Positions 20,952 through 24,969 of a stretch of DNA of 24,969 nt are shown piece by piece; position 1 is the stretch's first letter, and each line of letters begins with the position of its first letter. Under the pieces are notes generated by a model that made no database searches, was not told where the DNA came from, and saw only the letters and a program-made list of their open reading frames with translations. A program made the translations under genes and the position numbers. Source of the stretch: a virus; IMG/VR virus record IMGVR_UViG_3300031521_000336, positions 1-24,969 of that record, one strand, 5' to 3'.

Positions 20952-20969
20952 TACTTAAAGGGGTATAGC

Positions 20970-21245
20970 ATGGAAGGTTTACCTGTATCATACAAGCCTA
21001 TGTCCGGTTCTGGTGTTATAAAAGATCGTGGTGGTGAAGTGTACGGGTGGATTCCGCTTACGTCCGCATCCGGCACAATTACTATCTACGACAGCAACTC
21101 CGGCGCTACTGGTAATGTCATAATGGGCCCAGTTAACTTGGTAGCAGGCGTACCGTTTAACTTCAGCTCTATTGCAGTGCGTACTGCGGTGGGCATTTAC
21201 ATTGTAATTGGCGGAACAGCTACACTTAACTTCTTGTATAATTAG
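20970..21245 (+). CDS. Small beta-rich virion protein, 91 aa
   Basis: ATG 20970 is chosen because AAAGGGG lies 6 nt upstream, whereas ATG 20934 sits beside a hairpin. The product is a single beta-sandwich-like unit: GEVYGWIPLTSASGTITIYD, then NVIMGPVNLVAGVPFNF and TAVGIYIVIGGTATLNFLYN. Phage proteins with this 'I..YD......G......G..Y......GLYV.IGGTA' pattern are common beside capsid genes; a head-surface role is likely but unproven. Confidence 0.7.
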   Translation: MEGLPVSYKPMSGSGVIKDRGGEVYGWIPLTSASGTITIYDSNSGATGNVIMGPVNLVAGVPFNFSSIAVRTAVGIYIVIGGTATLNFLYN

Positions 21246-21248
21246 CAG

Positions 21249-21277
21249 TTTACATCTGCAGATGCTTGGTGTATAAT
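21249..21277 (+). promoter_or_regulatory. Sigma70-like promoter for the connector genes
   Basis: TTTACA (21249-21254), a 17-bp spacer and a perfect TATAAT (21272-21277) lie directly after the preceding stop codon. The expected start point is about 15 bases before the ATG at 21299. The hexamers and spacing closely match the promoters at 4040 and 8131. Confidence 0.65.
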
Positions 21278-21298
21278 GGCTTAATTTAAGAGGCCTTT

Positions 21299-22267
21299 AT
21301 GACGACTTCAGGCACTATCGGAAAAACTATAGTAAGTACTGATGTGCTTGTTGAGCATGCGCTTAGGCGCTGCGGTAAGCAAGCCTCCGAGCAGACTGCA
21401 GAAACCATTGATATAGCGAAGTCTTGCCTTTATATTATGTTGGCTCATTATGCAAATAATGGGCTTAATTTATGGTGTGTTGAGCGCAGACTACTCGGAT
21501 TTCAAGCGTTAAAAAAAGATTACCAACTACCCGTTGGCACTGTCGAGGTGCTTAATTTAAGTCAAGCAACGCCTGTACTGGCTAGTGGCATACTGACTGC
21601 TAATGCCATTACGCTTGATAGAAGCGCACAGATTACACGAGTAGGTGTTAAGTTCTCTGTATTGCCAACAGCAAATTTCGATATTTCCACATCAAGCAAT
21701 GGTGTAGATTTTTTAGTGCAAAGCACTGTTGACATTGACTACTTGGAGGTGGATAGCATAACTGAGACCTACTGGTTTGAGTTTGACCCGCTAATAACTT
21801 GCACCAATGTAAGCGTATCAGCTGGCACTGTTGAAAAACTGCTTTGCGCAACTACAGTATCAGAGATAGAAATAGTACAAGACAACCGAGATACATACGC
21901 AAGTTTGCCGAATAAGTCGCAAACTTCTATGACAGTTACAAGTTACATGTTCAGCAAGACACTAGCCCCATTCTTAACGATATGGCCTTTACAAGCTGAC
22001 GATTCACGCCACATGGCCATGTACTTGCACCGTCAAATACAAGACGTAGGCAGACTTACACAAAAGTTAGCCATACCTGAACGTTGGTATGAAGCCACTA
22101 TAATTCAACTTGCATTCAGACTGGCCATGGAGTTGCCTAAGGTAGACGCAGCGCGCATTACGCTGCTTGCGCAGCTGGCACAACAGTTCACCTTATCGGC
22201 CGGTTATCAAGAAACTGATTCTTCAACCACTTACATGGTACCTGATATTGGGTGTTACAGTGCCTAG
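21299..22267 (+). CDS. Head-tail connector-type protein with inserted beta domain, 322 aa
   Basis: The N-terminal part (VLVEHALRRCGKQASEQTAETIDIAKSCLY, LNLWCVERRLLGFQ, YQLPVGTVEVLNL) and the C-terminal part (LPNKSQTSMTVTSYMF, PFLTIWP, QDVGRLTQKLAIPERWYEAT, LAFRLAMELPKVD) belong together and match my memory of a connector/neck protein family encoded next to adaptor genes in podovirus-like phages. Between them, residues about 105-190 form a beta-rich insertion (KFSVLPTANFDISTSSNGVD) resembling a discoidin-like domain. AAGAGG precedes the ATG. Expected to help join portal and tail. Confidence 0.7.
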   Translation: MTTSGTIGKTIVSTDVLVEHALRRCGKQASEQTAETIDIAKSCLYIMLAHYANNGLNLWCVERRLLGFQALKKDYQLPVGTVEVLNLSQATPVLASGILTANAITLDRSAQITRVGVKFSVLPTANFDISTSSNGVDFLVQSTVDIDYLEVDSITETYWFEFDPLITCTNVSVSAGTVEKLLCATTVSEIEIVQDNRDTYASLPNKSQTSMTVTSYMFSKTLAPFLTIWPLQADDSRHMAMYLHRQIQDVGRLTQKLAIPERWYEATIIQLAFRLAMELPKVDAARITLLAQLAQQFTLSAGYQETDSSTTYMVPDIGCYSA

Positions 22268-22496
22268 GTATTTAAAACCAGCAGCCACCGGCAAGGTAGC
22301 TATTGCGGTATGCGGACGTTGCAAGTTCAAAATGAACTACAATGAACTGAGCTCTGATAGGAACATACCAGGGCTTATGGTATGTAAAGAGTGTAATGAT
22401 CTAAAAGACCCATATAAACTACCAAGCAAGCGCCCAGAAAAAGTTACATTGCAGCATCCTAGGCCTGATGAGCCACTGATAATGCCAACAGAGTAG
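22260..22496 (+). CDS. Zinc-ribbon protein, 78 aa
   Basis: GTG 22260 overlaps the end of the previous gene by 8 bases and starts MPRYLKPAATGKVAIAV. It has two zinc knuckles, CGRC and CKEC, 22 residues apart, with the C-terminal PYKLPSKRPEKVTLQHPRPD. Small 'CxRC...CxxC...RPE' proteins recur between the connector and adaptor genes of related phages. They are probably structural or assembly proteins; no activity is known to me. Poor Shine-Dalgarno, so translation is likely coupled. Confidence 0.75.
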   Translation: MPRYLKPAATGKVAIAVCGRCKFKMNYNELSSDRNIPGLMVCKECNDLKDPYKLPSKRPEKVTLQHPRPDEPLIMPTE

Positions 22497-22504
22497 AGCA
22501 CGAC

Positions 22505-23131
22505 ATGCCCGCACCAGAGTCACTAACGTATAATTCACTTGTAACTGATATAGAGAGTTACTCTGAGCGCTCTGATGAAGAATTTTTGCTCAAAATACCA
22601 CGCTTTGTAATGCTTGCCGAACAGCGACTAGCCATGGAGGCAAAAGGTTTAGGCCTTGTAAAAGTTGCAGAGTTTAAGCTTGAAGTAGGTAATAGTGTCT
22701 ACGTAAAACCTGCACGGTGGCGTCAAACAAAGTCTATGCTGTACGTAACTTCGGATAATGAAACAGTGTTCTTGAAGCCACGTAACTACGGGTACTGCAG
22801 GGCATTTGGCACGAATGAGCCTACTGGCCTGCCAAAGTATTACAGTGATATTGACTACACACATTGGTACTTGGCAGTTAGACCAAACGCAGCGTTCAAT
22901 GCAGAAGTAACTTACTACGAGCGCCCTGACTCGCTGTCAGAGGCAAACCAAACAAACTGGACAACACGCAATGCGCCACAGTTACTACTCTATGCTAGTT
23001 TGCTAGAGGCACAACCTTACTTGAAGAATACTGCTAATTTGGCGATGTGGCAAGCGCAATATGCAGAGATGGTTGCTTCTGTGCTAAAGGAAGAGTCTAA
23101 CTTTGACAGTGATGAGACTGAGGCAAAATAA
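22505..23131 (+). CDS. Head-tail adaptor protein (SU10-adaptor-like), 208 aa
   Basis: The N-terminus TYNSLVTDIESYSERSDEEF, then FVMLAEQRLAMEAKGLG, is the mark of an adaptor family I associate with phage SU10-type podoviruses. It continues with strands KPARWRQTKSMLYVT, the LPKYYSDIDYTHWYLAVRP core and YYERPDSLSEANQTNW, and ends in helices (APQLLLYASLLEAQPYL, MWQAQYAEMVASVLKEE). The helix pair plus a beta core is the usual adaptor shape, extending the portal ring. It ends in a TAATG junction with the tail fibre gene. Confidence 0.8.
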   Translation: MPAPESLTYNSLVTDIESYSERSDEEFLLKIPRFVMLAEQRLAMEAKGLGLVKVAEFKLEVGNSVYVKPARWRQTKSMLYVTSDNETVFLKPRNYGYCRAFGTNEPTGLPKYYSDIDYTHWYLAVRPNAAFNAEVTYYERPDSLSEANQTNWTTRNAPQLLLYASLLEAQPYLKNTANLAMWQAQYAEMVASVLKEESNFDSDETEAK

Positions 23132-24969
23132 TGACTAGTTTTACAGACAAATTTAGTGATGATAGAGTTCCTCCGTCACTAGACAGCTACGCAAAGCTTG
23201 ACATAGTGGCTAATACTCAGACTTGCTGGCCAAGTATGTACAATGGTGTATACCCCGTATTGCCCGAGATTCTTGATGTAACATGCCTGCCTGGCAATAT
23301 ACTACTACTGCCACCAGTAGAGGAGGTGTCTACAGGTCAGTCATTACTCTTGCGTAATGTTGGAACTAATACGTTAATTGTACAAGACAGCAATATGGTC
23401 ACTGTGCTGACGCTTGCGCCTGGCGTGGCAGAATTTTTGTGGGTTACTAACAATGTACAACCTGGCGCATGGGGCACTATAACTTATGGAGCAGGTAGTT
23501 CTGCAGTATCCGCAGGCGCGTTGGCGGGTCTTGGTACTAAAGCTACTGGTTCTACATTGTCAGTTGCAGCGCCTACACTAGCAACAGCGGGCAACTTGGC
23601 GCTTACAACAGCGCATCGTGGTACTTCTATTGAATTTACTGCTGGTGTAGCTGCGCTATCTATGGCGCTAGCAGTGGGCTATGGTGGTGATTTTTACTGC
23701 TTTGTTAAAAATGCGGGAACAGGGCTTGTTACGCTTACACCGAGTGGTGGTGAGCTGATTGAAGGGCAAGTATCTCTAGGCCTACAGCCCAGTGAGTCAT
23801 TATTACTCTTTTCTAATGGATTGAATAAATGGTATACAGTAGGCTATGGGCGTAGTCTTTTGTATCAGTTCTCACAACTTGTACTTGACGTGTCCGCGGG
23901 CAGTACATTTACGCTGAGCTCTACACAAGCCAGCAATAAAATGATTACGCTAGTGGGTAACCCAGCTACTAATGTATCCGTAGTAGTGCCAGACATTGTA
24001 AGTGTATACTACGTAGCCAATAACCTAACTACCGCTGTAACTACGCAAATAAAGACTGCTGCCGTGTCAGGCGCTGCAATAGGCCAGACACAGAGGGCCG
24101 TGCTTCTATGTGATGGCACATCAGTTACAGCGGCGCAGTCAGCAGTTGTGAATAGCGCAGTTAATATGCTCGATGGCTCAGTCAGTGCCCCGTCGCTTAA
24201 CTTTGCATCAAAGACTAATACTGGCGTATTTAAGTTCTCTACACAAGGCATTGGATTAACGGTCAATGGAGCTGCGCAGCTCACAAGCAATGGTGCTGGA
24301 GTTGACTTTCCGCTTGGTTTAACAGGAACTCTCGGGTATACGCCTAGCGGCAGTATTGCTGCAAATACAGTTCAGGGTGCTATAGCGGAGTTAGACGCTG
24401 AAAAAGCACCAGTGGCATCGCCATCTTTTACAGGTAATGCTGTAGTAGCCGGAACTCTGGTGATGGGGTCTGCGTTTGGGTTTAGAAATAAGGTCATCAA
24501 TGGTAACTTTGGAGTAAATCAGCGTGCTTACTCCTCTGGCGCGACTGTTGGAATTGGCCTGTACGGCCATGACCGCTGGAAGATGGTTGCGAGTGGCGAC
24601 ACCTATACTTTCAACACGACGGCCAACATCACGACGATAACTATTCCCGTGGGAAAGGTTCTTCGGCATGTGATCGAAGGCGCCAATCTACAAAGCGGAA
24701 CGCATGTTCTTAGCTGGTCAGGGACATCTCAAGGAAAGATCGGTGCAGGAAGTCTTAGTGCATCTGGTGTGACTGGAGCCGCGACAGGCGGAACCGACTT
24801 GACGATTGAGTTTGGACCTGGTACGGTTAGCAAAGTGCAGTTCGAAGAGGGCCTAGTGGCAACGCCATTCGAGGGCAGGCCTTATGGGCTAGAGCTTGCG
24901 TTGTGTCAGAGATACTACGAGCGCAGAAACTACAATAATGCGGATGCATGTTTTGTAGGGCAAGTCTTA
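23131..24969 (+). CDS. Tail fibre/receptor-binding protein, 3' end outside window
   Basis: ATG 23131 overlaps the adaptor stop (TAATG), and the frame is open for 613 codons to the window edge, without a stop. The N-terminus (about 1-120) includes SLLLRNVGTNTLIVQD, a collar-like beta domain repeated in related form later (FYCFVKNAGTGLVTLTPSGG). Around 405-445 is NTVQGAIAELDAEKAPVASP, the linker-helix motif usual in tail fibres. From about residue 450 comes FRNKVINGNFGVNQRAYSSG...YGHDRWKM and later QFEEGLVATPFEGRPYGLEL-ALCQRYY, a C-terminal carbohydrate-binding-like domain common in fibres. Codon use changes at that domain, suggesting exchange. Expected to bind the host surface. Confidence 0.85.
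   Translation, partial: MTSFTDKFSDDRVPPSLDSYAKLDIVANTQTCWPSMYNGVYPVLPEILDVTCLPGNILLLPPVEEVSTGQSLLLRNVGTNTLIVQDSNMVTVLTLAPGVAEFLWVTNNVQPGAWGTITYGAGSSAVSAGALAGLGTKATGSTLSVAAPTLATAGNLALTTAHRGTSIEFTAGVAALSMALAVGYGGDFYCFVKNAGTGLVTLTPSGGELIEGQVSLGLQPSESLLLFSNGLNKWYTVGYGRSLLYQFSQLVLDVSAGSTFTLSSTQASNKMITLVGNPATNVSVVVPDIVSVYYVANNLTTAVTTQIKTAAVSGAAIGQTQRAVLLCDGTSVTAAQSAVVNSAVNMLDGSVSAPSLNFASKTNTGVFKFSTQGIGLTVNGAAQLTSNGAGVDFPLGLTGTLGYTPSGSIAANTVQGAIAELDAEKAPVASPSFTGNAVVAGTLVMGSAFGFRNKVINGNFGVNQRAYSSGATVGIGLYGHDRWKMVASGDTYTFNTTANITTITIPVGKVLRHVIEGANLQSGTHVLSWSGTSQGKIGAGSLSASGVTGAATGGTDLTIEFGPGTVSKVQFEEGLVATPFEGRPYGLELALCQRYYERRNYNNADACFVGQVL

Noticed and set aside
20934-20969. ATG 20934 as start of the 20970-21245 gene
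   Set aside because: It lies at the edge of a very stable UUCG hairpin and lacks a ribosome site, while ATG 20970 has AAAGGGG at ideal spacing.

Overview
The window looks like about 25 kb of a tailed double-stranded DNA phage (or prophage) of a Gram-negative bacterium. A terminase, portal, scaffold and HK97-fold capsid set identifies a Caudoviricetes genome. A nested Rz/Rz1 spanin pair with a clear lipobox means the host has an outer membrane. The head-tail connector genes resemble those of short-tailed (podovirus-like) phages, and no tape-measure gene is visible, although the window ends inside a tail-fibre gene, so morphology is an inference. No tRNA, rRNA, integrase, CRISPR or insertion sequence was seen.

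Layout. (i) Positions 1-810: two leftward genes of unknown function, the left tail of an early or replication-type arm. (ii) 811-4100: an AT-rich, gene-poor hub where transcription diverges. It holds one leftward gene with a DNA-binding-like core (2081-2557), a possible 16-residue hydrophobic peptide gene (2013-2063), one rightward HNH endonuclease (3065-3562), and much non-coding structure: a 100-bp element present twice in opposite orientation (1544-1643 leftward, 3674-3773 rightward), a cluster of about six imperfect dyads (2807-2938), several stem-loops and operator-like palindromes. (iii) 4101-8130: packaging genes (small terminase, HNH protein, large terminase) and a GNAT-like protein that is frameshifted by a 5-bp tandem duplication. 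(iv) 8131-10891: portal of 901 residues behind its own sigma70-like promoter. (v) 10896-12709: lysis cassette (membrane protein, M15 peptidase endolysin, holin-like protein, Rz/Rz1). (vi) 12706-16946: probable virion-surface or appendage proteins (beta-propeller, LamG-like, Ig-like, repeat proteins) and small accessory proteins. (vii) 16981-20442: head morphogenesis, with a GroES-like co-chaperonin, scaffold-like protein, unknown assembly protein, decoration-like protein and major capsid protein. (viii) 20493-24969: small beta-rich virion proteins, two head-tail connector-type proteins, a zinc-ribbon protein, and the first 613 codons of a tail fibre whose C-terminal domain has different codon use.

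How the parts work together. Everything from 4101 on is on the plus strand, tightly packed with ATGA, TAATG or GTGA junctions, so it reads as a late operon series. Three promoters with 17-bp spacing and near-consensus hexamers (before the small terminase, the portal and the 322-residue connector-type gene) suggest host sigma70 RNA polymerase re-initiates along it. The paired 100-bp element sits upstream of both the leftward and rightward arms and could coordinate them. The co-chaperonin and scaffold lie immediately before the capsid gene, as expected for proteins that assist capsid folding and assembly.
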